Of a stretch of DNA of 7,673 nt, positions 7,308-7,673 are shown piece by piece. The notes under the pieces were generated by a model. It was not told where the DNA came from, ran no database searches, and saw nothing but the letters and a program-made list of their open reading frames with translations. Every line of letters starts with the position of its first letter. Positions within the stretch are counted from its first letter, which is position 1. Where the stretch lies: the NCBI GenBank assembly GCA_003455605.1, contig DMQR01000032.1, positions 1 to 7,673 of the forward strand, given 5' to 3'. A program made the position numbers and the translations under genes. The stretch is from Cryomorphaceae bacterium. Its GTDB lineage: Bacteria; Bacteroidota; Bacteroidia; Flavobacteriales; Schleiferiaceae.

Positions 7308-7673
7308 ATGGAAAAAACCTTGTTTTTTGCCACCATCTTCGCCATTGTTGCTTGCCAACCAACAGGAGAAACTGCTGATGGAGAAACTGGGGCTACTTGG
7401 GAAAGCAAAATTTACTACGACCAAGAGGTGCATTTAAATCACGTACGTCAGCTAACTGCTGGCGGAGATAATGCCGAAGCTTATTTCAGTTTCGACGGTA
7501 CTATGCTAACCTTTCAGAGCAATGCAGAAAAATGGGGCAACGAATGTGATCAGATTTATGCCTTTAATTGGGATACGGACACCATAGTAGAAAACGAACC
7601 TCAGCTCATCTCTAATGACTTAGGGCGCACCACCTGTGCGTATTTCATGCCTGGAGACACCACTATACTCTAT
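7308..7673 (+). CDS. N-terminal part of a PD40/TolB-like beta-propeller lipoprotein (3' truncated by window edge)
   Basis: The frame starting at ATG 7308 stays open for 122 codons to the window end. It opens with a lipoprotein signal peptide: MEKTLFFATIFAIVAC, with Cys16 in an IVAC lipobox, followed by a Gly/Thr/Glu-rich linker. From about residue 45 it reads as a TolB/PD40-type propeller: HVRQLTAGGDNAEAYFSFDG followed by LTFQSN, the 'lT.....a.fSpDG..l.f.s' blade pattern, then CDQIYAFNW and a second blade near TTCAYFMPGDTTILY, where the window ends. It is therefore likely anchored in the outer or inner membrane facing the periplasm, or exposed at the surface. Similar Bacteroidota proteins are annotated as TolB-like or 'biopolymer transporter Tol', but nothing here shows a link to the Tol-Pal complex. 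It begins 16 bases after yidD and may be the fourth gene of that run. Confidence 0.78.
   Translation, partial: MEKTLFFATIFAIVACQPTGETADGETGATWESKIYYDQEVHLNHVRQLTAGGDNAEAYFSFDGTMLTFQSNAEKWGNECDQIYAFNWDTDTIVENEPQLISNDLGRTTCAYFMPGDTTILY

Noticed and set aside
1..7673. Search for CRISPR arrays, tRNA/rRNA genes, insertion sequences, phage or defence genes
   Set aside because: No direct repeat array, terminal inverted repeats, transposase motifs or tRNA-like cloverleaf were seen; nearly every base belongs to a recognisable or plausible + strand gene.

Overview
The window reads as ordinary chromosomal DNA from a member of the Bacteroidota, probably a Flavobacteriales-type marine or free-living lineage. 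The signs are an OmpP1/FadL-type barrel with the typical Bacteroidota N-terminal motif, a very long sortilin/VPS10-like Asp-box protein of a family common in this phylum, a TAnnTTTG-type promoter element upstream of folE, mostly no Shine-Dalgarno sequences, and a folE-cysS-yidD gene order. The genus-level guess is inference only. All genes lie on the + strand, packing is tight, and no gene-free stretch exceeds about 60 bases.

Layout. Bases 1-112 hold the disordered Ser/Gly/Arg-rich end of an unidentified gene, whose stop overlaps the next start (ATGA). Bases 109-1509 encode an OmpP1/FadL-family outer-membrane beta-barrel with a signal peptide. Bases 1569-4793 encode a secreted 1074-residue protein with eleven Asp-box (BNR) motifs, read as two beta-propellers followed by a beta-sandwich and a helical tail. 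After a 46-base gap with a good Bacteroidota -7 element comes a compact run: folE (GTP cyclohydrolase I, 4840-5523), cysS (cysteinyl-tRNA synthetase, 5523-7004, GTG start overlapping the folE stop by one base), yidD (7007-7291), and the start of a PD40/TolB-like lipoprotein gene (7308 to the window end).

The left half concerns the cell envelope and secreted proteins. The right half is a housekeeping run joining tetrahydrofolate/pterin synthesis, tRNA charging and membrane-protein insertion, and its spacing (-1, 2 and 16 bases) suggests one transcript. I found no mobile element, CRISPR array, RNA gene, phage gene, defence system or clear terminator. I do not see an undescribed multi-gene system. 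The least understood items are the VPS10-like protein, the truncated PD40 lipoprotein and the unidentified upstream gene.
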